Assembly: GCA_015039465.1 (NCBI GenBank) | Contig: MU130247.1 | Location: 1-13,698 of the forward strand | Length of the DNA stretch: 13,698 bases | Direction of reading: 5' to 3' | Origin: Phlegmacium glaucopus | Taxonomy: Eukaryota; Basidiomycota; Agaricomycetes; Agaricales; Cortinariaceae | Shown: positions 1 through 8,400 of the stretch, in pieces | Layout: each line of letters starts with the position of its first letter | How positions within the stretch are numbered: position 1 is the first letter of the stretch | Translations under genes and position numbers: made by a program | The notes under the pieces: generated by a model | What the model was told of the DNA's origin: nothing | The model's input: only the letters and a program-made list of their open reading frames with translations | The model's database searches: none

Positions 1-3
1 GGA

Positions 4-96
4 TAGTAGTAACTTAGGCCTATAAAGTACTCTGTAGTAGTAACCTAGACCTATGTAGTACTCCATAGTAGTAACCTAGGCCTATATAGCACTCCC
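4..96. repeat. Three tandem copies of a 31-bp repeat
   Basis: Three consecutive 31-bp units begin at 4, 35 and 66, each starting TAGTAGTAAC and containing CCTA and a TA(G/C)(C/T)ACTC-like end. A partial fourth copy (TAGTACTC) follows at 97. The units differ at only a few positions each. The array may continue to the left of the window. Confidence 0.8.
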
Positions 97-287
97 TAGT
101 ACTCTACAATAACAGGCCATCTAGACAGGAATAGCATGATGCTGTCCAGCACTACAAATAAAGGACCCTTTACTATGGTGCTATGGTGCTATCTGGCACT
201 ATCCAGCGCTAGTAAGCAGACCCTGAATTTACTGATGTTGACTAGTTGTTAACCTTTTGATTCTAGCTTTCCGCAGAACTTTTCCAG
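97..287. other. Stretch with no clear gene before the ABC remnant
   Basis: No convincing coding region is visible. A short direct repeat (CTATGGTG twice, near 174-191) is present. The bases just before 288 (TTTCCAG followed by GTGAGT) look like the end of an upstream exon, but I could not place that exon in the ABC transporter family. Confidence 0.4.
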
Positions 288-342
288 GTGAGTCACTAAG
301 GCGCTTTTATGTTTTAGAATGTTCTTATATTTGTATCTGCAG

Positions 343-1161
343 GTGTTTGACTACTGCGAAAAGGAGGACAAACCATTTATTTCGGCGATGTTGGAAAAGG
401 AGCCCAGTTTCCCAATTTATTACACAACAATCGCATTGGCTGTTGCTTCGATGAGTCCCACTGCCGAAATCGCTGGCCTTATGTTTTCTTTGCTTTTTTC
501 GTTTGTCCTTACATTGTGAGTGACTGTCCTCAGGGTAGCGCATCATTACTGGTAAGCTGACCAAATGTGTTTGCAGCAATGGCGTCTTGCAACCTTTCAG
601 GCTATTTGGTTGGTGGCGATGGATGTACCGCCTTCCGCCATCCACATACTTGATCAAAGCTCTTTTGGGTCAAGGTGCATTTATGTCTTCAATTCTTGAC
701 TACATTGTGTTTTAATAATGCCTGGTCATCAGTTGATCGAGTGTTCCGACAAAGAACTTGTCACAGTGCAGCCATTAACTGGTGTAACCTGTGGCGACTT
801 CATGGCTAGTTACATTTCAAGTCGTGGCGGATATCCTACCAATCCTGACGCATCTACTGCTTGTCGTTTTTTCTCAAGTCGAACGACTGATGAATGGATG
901 GGACCTACATTCAATATTTTCTATCAGCATCATTGGCGTGATTTTGGGTTATGCTGTGTGTATATCATATTTAACGTAAGTTTTTTTTGTTTTGTACTCT
1001 TGTTCTTCTGGATGAACTGCTCATCGTTTGGATATTTATTTTAGATTTGTGCTGTTTATCTTTTGACGTATCTCGTGTGTGTTCGAAGGCATAAACACAT
1101 TCAGTCGTTTACAAACAAGGTTCATATGGTTGTTATGGACAATTTTAAAAAGTCTACGTGA
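343..1161 (+). pseudogene. C-terminal remnant of a PDR-type (ABCG) ABC transporter
   Basis: Full-length PDR proteins are ATP-driven plasma-membrane exporters of drugs and lipids with two NBD-TMD halves. Only the last part of the second membrane domain is here. Exons read 343-515, 577-674, about 716-975 and 1045-1161 (TGA 1159-1161). The second exon, with the last codons of the first, encodes the family signature NGVLQP followed by a WWRWMYR segment. The third gives the extracellular Cys-containing loop and a TTDEWMG/NIFYQHHWRDFG stretch, and the last a final membrane helix with a basic tail. Introns 516-576 and 976-1044 are canonical. The intron starting at 675 is damaged: the frame-preserving acceptor would be at 714-715, which reads AA instead of AG, while the AG at 731-732 leads to a frameshift and an early stop. 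From about 403 the protein matches the family; the residues before that do not. The ATPase domains are absent, so this is inferred to be non-functional. Confidence 0.8.
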
Positions 1162-1225
1162 TGCAGACAATTTGTACGGATAGTTACAGTCTTTGAGATC
1201 TAGAAATCTTCTCTTCTGTATGTCG

Positions 1226-1420
1226 TCAACCTCTCTCATGATTCCAAGAACCTTCCAGTGCATCCAAAACCTGTGGTACATCACACAATGATGCGAAGAT
1301 GGATTTCTTCTTGCCTTGGAGCTTCTCTTTCTTAGCTTTAACTGAGCCTACAAGATTTTCAGCCCTTTTTTTCAGGACCTCAAGAGGTGCTGATGTGATG
1401 GTATCGATAAAGTCACTCAT
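1226..1420 (-). CDS. Small lysine-rich ORF, unrecognised
   Basis: The minus-strand frame opens with ATG at 1420 and closes at 1226-1228, giving 64 residues. The middle is rich in lysine (KKEKLQGKKKS) and probably helical. I see no known domain, signal peptide or membrane segment. It lies tail-to-tail with the ABC transporter remnant. Another minus-strand frame overlaps its end (1036-1284) and runs into the antisense of the ABC 3' exon, so this may be one exon of a broken gene. It may equally be a chance ORF. Confidence 0.2.
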   Translation of the reverse strand: MSDFIDTITSAPLEVLKKRAENLVGSVKAKKEKLQGKKKSIFASLCDVPQVLDALEGSWNHERG

Positions 1421-1688
1421 AGCCCATGGGGTTTGTGGCGCATCAGACTAGTATTTTTCATATCTAACTGCACTAATATATATAGGTTTAGGTATGGGTT
1501 ATTGGGTATTAGGATTATGGGTTCCAATTCCCCACCTACCACTTGGTGGCTCAAAAGTCGTGTGGGGTATGGGAGTGTATATAGTATAGGTTACCAGCTG
1601 TATGGGTTAAGGAGTCGACTGTACTCACAATTTGGTTAGAATGAATTGAATTGACAGCAACAATAATGGGCTAGGCTATAATGTTCCA

Positions 1689-1775
1689 AAAAAGTACGAG
1701 AAGTAGCTGCTGATCTTTGTATTGTGCTTTCATTGTTAAACTCAATTTTATCGCTAGAAGTTCTTCTGGATTGCT
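1689..1775. repeat. Copy 1 of an ~80-bp dispersed direct repeat
   Basis: The core CTCAATTTTATCGCT at 1741-1755 recurs exactly at 4611-4625. Flanking bases on both sides also align (TTTCATTGT before it, GAAGTTCTT after it) with a few differences. Similarity extends roughly from 1689 to 1775 and from 4565 to 4645, in the same orientation. Copy 2 lies just upstream of the minus-strand NLR remnant, so this may mark the 5' end of a lost second NLR or a mobile-element scar. Confidence 0.7.
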
Positions 1776-2553
1776 ATTCAGAGTTTGCGTCGGGAAACAT
1801 GTAGATAGCTCAATGGTATGATCTTCAAAGTTGTCGTTTATGTCCTCGCTGCTGACTCAACTTGATGGATATTCGAACTAGATGTAGCTCATCATAATGC
1901 ATTTGTGCTTGCGGTGTTCAATGATGAGTTTGGGAATCAGATTGAGATATTGGTGATCATGATGCCTATACCAGTCTTGCTATGTTGACATAGGTACTTG
2001 CTATAAGAGGGCCTCGAGTCAAATCTGTGACGAGGGGCCATCGCTCCTTAAATGTCCCCAAGTAATACCCAAACTTCAACTCGAGATCTACGCAAGGAAA
2101 ATAGAGAGGACAACTTGAAGACCTTGTATATATGTACATTATTAGTGTAAGATTAATCTCTCAGCATGAGAGACAATGCCCTTCGGAGACTTTTCAGACC
2201 AAGATGCTGACATTTCTAGAGTCATGGATATGGGATCAACACAGATGTTGCAATGGACATTCGGTGATAACTCACATCCAAATAGGCTTTCACGGCCAAC
2301 CTCAGGGAAGCGAATCCATGCTCGCAGTGAACTTTGGCTTTGGCAGGATTTTGAAGAGGGTGATCCCAAAGGCAGACGTAGAGATTTGTCAGTGGAGCAG
2401 CCTTCGAGAGAAATTGTGTTACAGCGATGAGGCCTTGCCTATAATAATGGGACTAAAATCTCCCGCTGTGAAGGTACATCGTCAATTAAAGATATAAACA
2501 ACTTGGCGTCAGGTTGTTTGATCCCCATTGTGACTGGATAGGGATTAAACATT
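1776..2553. other. Stretch without a recognised gene
   Basis: Open frames exist on both strands around 2132-2497, for example a minus-strand frame at 2142-2369 with two cysteines close together, but none has a recognised motif or a convincing intron structure. This may be decayed sequence downstream of the minus-strand NLR. Nothing firmer can be said from the sequence alone. Confidence 0.4.
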
Positions 2554-3189
2554 TCACTTGATATTGATATAATTATCATTGAGAAGTGCCAAAAAAATAC
2601 TAAACAGCTCATCGTTTGGATTAACCATATTTCGAAAGCATTCCAGCGCGGCATGAGCATAAATTATACCATCTACATAGTATTTGCCACACCTCTTCTT
2701 ATCCTCGCAAAATTCAATAAGTAAATGTCGATATGGTTCATTAATGTTCCAGGGAAAGATGTCAGGGAGTCGAGAGATTCCTGAAATCAGAGAGAACCAG
2801 GATGAATTCCACGGAAAGGGAAAAATTGCCTCTTCATCAACATAACATCTTCCAGATCGTAGTCTGTCGAGAAGAAAATCTTGCAGGGAAGCATGGATCA
2901 TTTTGATCAGCAATCCACTTGTCTTGGGCGGAGGATAGGGTGGAGTTCGGATAAGCAGAGGTGGACATCTTCTTCGTCCACACCAAGTAGATCTGCAACA
3001 AAATATGGCGTGACCGCGATGTTGTAAATGCAGATCAAAAATCCAAATATCTTTAGCATACTGGCCAAATCAGTAATTTACAGTCCCCCAGGGATTCTGA
3101 GCAAATTCTGAGTGGAGTCCGAGGAGTCCGAGCATATTCTGAGTGGATCTGAGCAAATAAGACACAAATTGGCTGGGAAAATACTTCTG

Positions 3190-3391
3190 TTAAGGTTTTG
3201 TTAAGGTTTTGTTAAGGTTTTGTTAGGGTTTTGTTAAGGTTTTTTTAAGGTTTTGTTAAGGTTTTTTGTTAAGGTTGTGTTAAGGTTTTTGTTAAGGTCA
3301 GGGAGGTATATAGTTTGTTAAGGTTTTGTTAAGGTTTTGTTAAGGTTTTTTTAAGGTTTTTTTTAAGGTTTTGTTAGGGCTTTGATAAGGT
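3190..3391 (+). repeat. TTAAGGTTTTG tandem array in two blocks
   Basis: An 11-bp unit TTAAGGTTTTG, with variants such as TTAGGGTTTTG and longer T runs, is repeated in two blocks (~3190-3299 and ~3316-3391). Each block is followed by a similar GGGAGGTA(T/G)ATAG segment (3301-3313 and ~3394-3407), so the array itself appears to be a larger duplication. It lies entirely inside the 3081-3592 element. Confidence 0.85.
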
Positions 3392-3414
3392 TGGGGAGGT
3401 AGATAGGTTCCAGT

Positions 3415-3570
3415 CCGAGCGAGTCCGAGTGAGTCCGAGCAATCTGAGCGGAGTCCGAGCGAGTCCGAGCAGTCCGAGCGGATTCTGAGCACATTCTGCT
3501 TGGAATACACTCAAATACACTGAAAAAGTGCTCGGACTCGCTCGGACTCCGCTCGGATCCGCTCGGACTC
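3415..3570. repeat. GAGTCCGAGC subterminal repeats, direct then inverted
   Basis: GAGTCCGAG(C/T) motifs are clustered at ~3415-3480. Their reverse complement GCTCGGACTC is clustered at ~3531-3570, with a ~50-bp AT-richer spacer between, so a long hairpin is possible. Related copies at ~3114-3150 lie near the left terminus. Repeated motifs of this kind near transposon ends often serve as transposase binding sites; that role is inferred here. Confidence 0.7.
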
Positions 3571-4564
3571 TGTCGGATTCCCTGGGGGAGTGTAAAGACC
3601 TCGGCCAAATCGGGAACGCAGGAGAGCTTTGTAGGACATGTCGCTGCCAACGGGTATTAATCCTATGATAACGTCCAACCGCTTCATGGGCCGATGATTA
3701 GGAGAATCCAGATACTTCATGACAGTTGAAGCATGGATAAACTGCCCCGAAGACTTCTGGACTAGTCGATCAATGATCACTTAGGAATATAGACTGCAAG
3801 TGGGTGGTTCTCTTTGATTTTCTCGAATCGACTGAGGAGAAATATATTGATATCGGGATCTGGTTCATACAAGTCGTCTAAGACAATGTGACGAGAGGCG
3901 TGATCTTTGTTCAAAATATTGAATGCATTCTGAATATGTGGCTCAGGACGGCTGGCGATGAGAAGGATGAGTGGGACTGGGATACGAAGAAGAGCTGTCG
4001 AAAGTACACGGATGATGAAGGATTGAATCAAAGGACCATGACATTCGTCGAGACCGTCTATAACGATAAGCCTTGGCCATTTCTTCATAACGGTCGGATC
4101 GACTACAGCGCATGCGTTTTCCAGAGGCCGGATGATGAGCATTTCTATTTGGGTGTCCAAAGACTTGTCAAATACCACAGGATCACTTTGGAGTGCGGCT
4201 TCAACGTACGTTCAAGTTGCCGGAATGGAAAGGGCAAGCTGATATGCAATCAACGCCATTAGATGTTTCTCGTTATTCCAGGATTGGAATAACCTAGAAA
4301 AGAAGAAACTGGCGACGAGAAGGCCCACTTTTGCGCACATCTCCGCAATTGTTTGAACGATAGGTGATTTTCCAGCTCCTGCAGACCCATAAAGCTGTAA
4401 AACATGCTCTGATTCCTCGACGTTTTTGTATCCACTTCATAATTTCTGCTAAGACGGCCGTACGGGTATTTGGATGGCATTTGGGTGCGTAAAATTGACA
4501 GGAAGAATATTCGGTGAGACTTCAACGTTTCAACGTTTCAAATTTGGAGAGAGCATGCCAACAA

Positions 4565-4645
4565 AGAAGTACTTGAAAGAAGCAGCTTTGCATTGTACTT
4601 TCATTGTGAACTCAATTTTATCGCTCGAAGTTCTTATAGGATGCT
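4565..4645. repeat. Copy 2 of the ~80-bp dispersed direct repeat
   Basis: This matches 1689-1775 in the same orientation, with an exact 15-base core at 4611-4625. On the minus strand it sits immediately upstream of the NLR remnant and contains an ATG at about 4603 that opens a 24-codon frame, so it may be the original 5' leader of that gene. Confidence 0.7.
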
Positions 4646-4713
4646 TGCATTAGCGTTGTCACATGATGTCACATGAATCGTCAGGTGAAACACAACTATG
4701 CTAAAGAAAGTAA

Positions 4714-5004
4714 GTAAGACGTGGACAGACTAAAAAGGTATTCGTTACACGTGGACTACACCAAGCTCTCAGGAATGGCCACACACAAATACAGGCAGCA
4801 TCGCTACAGCCTCAGCCCGGTCGAAGGAAAAAATCGTCTAGGACAACTGTCACTACTGATTCATCAACCATTTCACAATCATCCTCGTTACCTTCGCCTA
4901 TTTCACCCACATTTTCCAATGGAATCATCAGCCCTAGCACGGTAGAACAGGGTCAAGGTCTTTTCGATGCCGAAGACTCAGTCGGTCCTTCTATCCATTC
5001 TTGA
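4714..5004 (+). other. Ser/Thr/Pro-rich open frame, possible exon fragment
   Basis: One frame stays open from 4714 to a TGA at 5002-5004 without a Met. It encodes a basic patch (GRRKKSS) followed by a Ser/Thr-rich stretch containing SSSLPSPISPTFSNG. This composition is typical of disordered parts of fungal regulators, but no DNA-binding or catalytic domain is identifiable. It overlaps, in another frame, the first recognisable Exo70 residues, so it may be a separate gene fragment joined to the Exo70 copy. A different frame opens with ATG at 4721 and is probably spurious. Confidence 0.3.
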
Positions 5005-6688
5005 CAGCTTCAATACGCAAATCAATTCTGCCGCTGTATACCGCTACTCAGGTCTTAAACAGAAGGAGGAGCAGTAAGTAATTTGGGTGTTCGGAGGAGT
5101 CATGCTGAAGGATTGTAGATATCGATAAAATGTTGGCCAAGATAGAGGATGCTTCGAATAGCAAGGCAGACTTGGCAGCGGATGAAGCCCTGATTCTCCG
5201 AGGGTAAGTCATATCTCAAGTCTAAAGGCATTTGCATTGTGACCGTCGTTTAACAGTCCACAATCGGGACAGATTGGTGTTTATAAAGATGCTTTGGAGC
5301 GATTGAATACGAGTATTGCGTTTAATGCATCGGATCTTGACTTAAGAACGGCGGTACGATCATGTAAACTCAACGCCCTCAACGCTCATTTATTCAATTC
5401 AGGCTCGTCTAGTTGAAACCGGCGCGAAGAAGCTAACACAGCTCTATACCAAAGTTATGGCAGAAGGCTCATCTGGGCCAACGCCTACCCCAGAGTCCAA
5501 AATGATGATGATGTCTTTCCCATCATCTCTGATTCAGACGTTGACACCAGTTGTCTTTTTTCTTCGTACTTTGCCTCTGCCATCAACACATCCTTCTCAT
5601 CCAGCAGCTTCGGCTATCCTATCCACACTGAAAGAAGCTCAGAAAGGGTATGCAGATATGAGGGGGAATTGGAGCGTCAAATGTTTGGAAGGCCAGGGAA
5701 AGAGGCTTGTGACACGAGCAGAAACAACAGACTCTTTGACGACAGGGAGGGAGTTTACAGAATGGGTCGAGTTAATATTGGGTACTTCGGAGGTACGCGA
5801 TTGTTAGTATGTTGTTTGTCCAAGTCTCATTATCTGTGTAACAGGAAGAGTACAAACTTTTGAAAGAACTCAGTCCCTTGTCAGGCCTTCAAATGGTTGC
5901 GTCCGCGTATGGGACTCTGATGGCTCCAATTCTGAAATTGTTCAACCTCGTCTTGATGTAACTCCTCACTCTCGTCAAGAAATCTTTGCACAAATATAAT
6001 TTCCTTGCCCTGTCAGTATACGAGGGTTTATTATCCCATCAACCACACTGGAACGACCTACTCTCCCGACAGGGACCGGACCATGCCGAAGATAAGAACG
6101 GGCTTAAGGAAGGACGGTGCACTTTGTTTACGCAGCTTTCCGGAGTTTCTAGCCAACTTGAAATTGGGAGCGATGGCAAGAGGATCAGATACGGGTACCA
6201 AGTTAATAGATTTCACTATTTCAGTGAGTCTTCTTTCTCCGTTGGCAGATTCATGCTGATATCTTTATGTCAGACTGTCAAATATATCGAAAAGATTCCA
6301 CGTGTTCAAACTGCCATTGAATCTGCCCTCCTTGCGCTTGGGGATGGAAATTGGAAGATGGGAGAGGGCATCCAGGTGGGCAAGGGTGTCAAGACGGACG
6401 AAGTAGATCATTCAAATATTATTGAACATTTTGTTCGTAAGTTCGCATTTTCGTCATCTCTTATCGAGCTAAAGGAGTTGTAGATGACGTTATACTTACT
6501 GCCATCAATAGCCTGGTGACTCTTTCTCATACCTCACGACGCCCCACTTTCGGATCCATCTTTCTCCTTAATAACATATCTTACTTGTGGCTACACCTAC
6601 TAGAGTCCAGCGACCCTAATCTCTTTACTTTCGTCCCGAAACCCGCCGAAGAAGCACTTAACTCCAAATTCCGCATTGCAAAAGCCAG
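4960..6688 (+). pseudogene. EXO70: Truncated, broken duplicate of the exocyst subunit gene Exo70
   Basis: Exo70 helps tether secretory vesicles to the plasma membrane as part of the exocyst. Exons with matching phases read ~4960-5073, 5119-5203, 5257-5353, 5403-5792, 5845-6223, 6274-6436 and 6484-6688; all six introns are GT-AG and 45-53 nt. Recognisable segments include KSILPLYTATQ, ARLVETGAKKLTQLY, a LEGQGKR motif, EEYKLLKEL, LHKYNFLALSVYEGLL, CLRSFPEFLANLKLGAM, LGDGNWKMGEG and RRPTFGSIFLLNN. Lesions: the frame changes near 5010-5020 (missing residues between SILDSFNT and KSILP), an in-frame TAA lies at 5959-5961, and a frameshift of net +1 lies at ~6095-6115. The gene stops being recognisable at the donor site 6689, so the C-terminal portion of the protein is missing. 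Retained introns show a DNA-level duplication, not retroposition. Confidence 0.9.
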
Positions 6689-6852
6689 GTAATGATGATG
6701 AGAGTCGATGATTTGATTTGATGGATGATGGAATGTGGAGAGGGGAAAAGGAAGGTGATGGTGAGGTGTATGTGAGAAGACGATGAGAGAGTGTGAAAAT
6801 GGGGTGAGGATTATCAAGGTGGTATTATCGTCGATGATGATTGCCAGAATTA
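6689..6852. other. GA-rich stretch after the Exo70 break, no gene
   Basis: Plus-strand sequence is rich in GATGATG and GA purine runs directly after a consensus-like donor (GTAATG at 6689). I searched all frames for the expected next Exo70 segment and found none, so this is either a long broken intron or unrelated DNA joined at the truncation point. Confidence 0.5.
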
Positions 6853-7240
6853 TCATGAGAGACGTTGTTGATAGATAATCGAGCTCATGGGTAAAGGCTT
6901 GCTTGAAATAATTGGGGACTGGGGTGGTGATGGTTGGGATGAATGATGACCTAAAGTCGCAGAAAAAGCTCCGGTAGTGGTTGTGCTATGAGAACTATCT
7001 GACCCACTGGACGGGACGCCGCCGGGATGGGGGACGGTGGGGGGGGGGGTTGGTATGATGGGGTAAGGGTGAAAATGGTTCAAGCGACATTGATGGAACA
7101 ATATGCAGAGTCTGGAATGTCGTTGATGGGTGGGGTCATGCTAGAAATTCACTTTAGTTCTACACAGATAAGACGAACAGGATGACTTACGATGATGATA
7201 AAATAACCATTAGCGTTGAAGGTTGAAGTGGATCCAGGTA
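6853..7240 (-). pseudogene. Possible minus-strand spliced gene fragment, Ser/Pro/Thr-rich
   Basis: On the minus strand, a putative 50-nt intron at 7141-7190 has a GTAAGT donor and a CTAG acceptor. It joins an upstream open frame (containing STSTFNANGYF) to a frame open from 7140 to a stop at 6853. The second exon encodes a low-complexity stretch with poly-Pro (PTPPPTVPHPGG) and SSGSDSSHSTTTTG. No domain is recognised and no start codon is evident. It could be a piece of an unrelated gene that landed next to the Exo70 break, or chance reading of GC-skewed low-complexity DNA. Confidence 0.25.
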
Positions 7241-7650
7241 AGTTAAGTCGTTTCACCAGTTGATGTTTTCGCAGCGAGTACAAGAAATTGGGGACCTTTC
7301 GAATCAAGAGAGAAAAATCAAGAAATTAGAAATATATAAAAACTTGCATCTTGTCTTCCCTGGTCCGCAGCACCTGCTAACCAATTTAAATTTGATTGTA
7401 GTCGTCATGCATATCTACATGATTTAGAATGAGGGGTGCCTTTGCGTGATTGTTTTGACCCTATCTTCGGAGACAGCCGACTGAATACGTAAGGGATGGT
7501 CTCAGAGTTGTTCCCACATACAGACCTAGCTACGCAACAGTCTGTTAATAGCAGCATTACGTCGGCGTCTAGGCTCATCTGCTGGGCCTATTCGCTCAAT
7601 GTCCTCTGGACAGGCACAGGTGGCGTGCACCCAGAGCGAGGCATACCCCC

Positions 7651-7731
7651 AAGCAAGGGGGCACCAGGATCAAAAAAAAATACCTGGGGTCGATTTATTT
7701 TTTAAGCCAACTTTGGGTGGACTAACTAACT
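7651..7731. repeat. Repeat-like segment related to 8244-8291
   Basis: GCAAGGGGGCACCAGGATCAAAA (starting about 7653) matches the reverse complement of bases about 8267-8289 at 20 of 23 positions. GGACTAACTAAC at about 7719-7730 is repeated exactly at about 8245-8256 in the same orientation. A/T runs lie next to both copies. This looks like two relatives of one short retroposon or foldback element, partly rearranged. Confidence 0.5.
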
Positions 7732-8219
7732 TATGTAATCAGGCACACATCTATATATGGCAATATGACGTCATCCTATCCTCACCTCCGTGCTCGCTTG
7801 CCTCCCCTTGCCTCAGAAGACACCTTGCAAGCAGTGCAAACCTAATTCTGGGGCTCCAACTCTAGGTATTAGAGGTGATACTAACATCTCAGGTAAGTAA
7901 TGCAGCACAATCCTACCTGATAATGTGGTACTTACCCATTGAGTTTCACAGCCAGACTGATTATTGCTGATTACATTTGATTGTGCCACCTGATCAACCA
8001 TCAAGTACCTGGGTGAAGGGATATTCAGTGCATTTCAAACTGCCTATAGATACTGGTTGTAAATAGTGTGATCACCCATAAAATATGAATATTACAGTCT
8101 TATCTACCTACACCAGACCTATGCTACTAGAGAAACTCATTTCTGCACATCTTATGCATGTAGTAAGGCCTTAATAGCTTCAAATTGATGTTTTAAACCC
8201 TTGTTCTGGTGAAGTCCTT

Positions 8220-8291
8220 TTTTTTTTTTTCGGGGCCTCCGGCTGGACTAACTAACCAGGTACCAGTCCGGCATTTCGATCCCAGTGCCCC
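8220..8291. repeat. Repeat-like segment related to 7651-7731, with a poly-T run
   Basis: A run of about a dozen T's (8218-8230) is followed by CGGGGCCTCCGG, then GGACTAACTAAC and a segment that is the inverted counterpart of ~7653-7675. Read on the minus strand, the A-run would be a 3' tail, as on a retroposed element. The segment AGTCC...GGACT also brackets its centre as an imperfect inverted repeat. Confidence 0.45.
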
Positions 8292-8400
8292 CTTGCCCCC
8301 AAGTGCCCCTCACACCCATCTCCTAACCTTGATCTAAGGTTCAGGATACATCCAAAAATGGGAAGTAGTTCTAGATCGCCAAATATGAGAGAGAGGTTAC

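Larger units (their letters stand above)
3081..3592. mobile_element. MITE-like non-autonomous DNA transposon with TIRs, inserted in the NLR remnant
   Basis: The left end reads CAGTCCCCCAGGGATTC and the reverse complement of the right end reads CACTCCCCCAGGGAATC, which match at 15 of 17 bases. The element is bordered by TA at 3079-3080 and 3593-3594. TA duplication plus CAGT-type termini is the pattern of the Tc1/mariner superfamily, although a 2-bp duplication is weak evidence by itself. Inside, GAGTCCGAGC-type motifs near the left end and at ~3415-3480 occur inverted at ~3530-3570, and the centre is filled by an 11-bp tandem repeat. At 512 bp with no ORF of its own, it would need a transposase supplied in trans. 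Confidence 0.7.
2554..4480 (-). pseudogene. Decayed NACHT-domain NLR-like (STAND NTPase) gene
   Basis: Fungal NACHT proteins are cytosolic P-loop NTPases linked to non-self recognition. Reading 4480 down to 2554, the order fits the family: a CHPNTR pre-P-loop segment (~4475), Walker A GSAGAGKS (4365-4388), Walker B with IVIDGLDECHG (~4040-4080), an IASRPEPHI sensor segment, an SSGQFIHAS/MKYLDSP segment (~3700-3765), then FVADLLGVDEEDVHLC (~2965-3015) and a SLQDFLLD motif (~2870-2890). Lesions: an extra A in the run at 4423-4427 shifts the frame before Walker A; an in-frame TGA lies at 4212-4214; a small deletion with frameshift lies near 3778-3783; a 512-bp element (3081-3592) replaces the segment after ALLRS; and the frame shifts again near 2930-2945. 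No effector or repeat domain was recognised. The gene is inferred dead. Confidence 0.85.
7241..8400. other. Long stretch without a convincing gene
   Basis: Only short open frames occur. Visible items are an AT-rich TATATAA-like site near 7333-7339, a TATATATGG at ~7752-7759 followed by a perfect TGACGTCA palindrome at 7766-7773, a CxxC-containing open frame (TPCKQCKPN, ~7825-7850) that ends at a GTAAGT, and related short repeats near 7650-7731 and 8220-8291. These could be parts of a degraded promoter and first exon, but no gene can be assembled from them. Confidence 0.4.

Noticed and set aside
325..657. 110-residue minus-strand ORF
   Set aside because: It lies antisense to the ABC transporter exons, which have clear family motifs on the plus strand.
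3190..3391. True telomere or CRISPR array
   Set aside because: The repeat is inside an element with inverted ends, is not TTAGGG-pure, and has no regular unique spacers.
3363..3650. Ser/Arg-repeat minus-strand ORF rich in SESERxR-like repeats
   Set aside because: It is the translation of the GAGTCCGAGC repeats inside the transposon-like element, not a protein-coding gene.
3888..4262. 124-residue plus-strand ORF
   Set aside because: It is the antisense shadow of the NACHT Walker B/sensor region.
4721..4945. ATG-initiated 74-residue ORF
   Set aside because: The neighbouring frame carries a more protein-like Ser/Thr-rich sequence and the first Exo70 residues follow in another frame. The ATG looks accidental.
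7813..8004. 63-residue minus-strand ORF
   Set aside because: It has no motif, start context or splice structure, and the region shows no coding signal.
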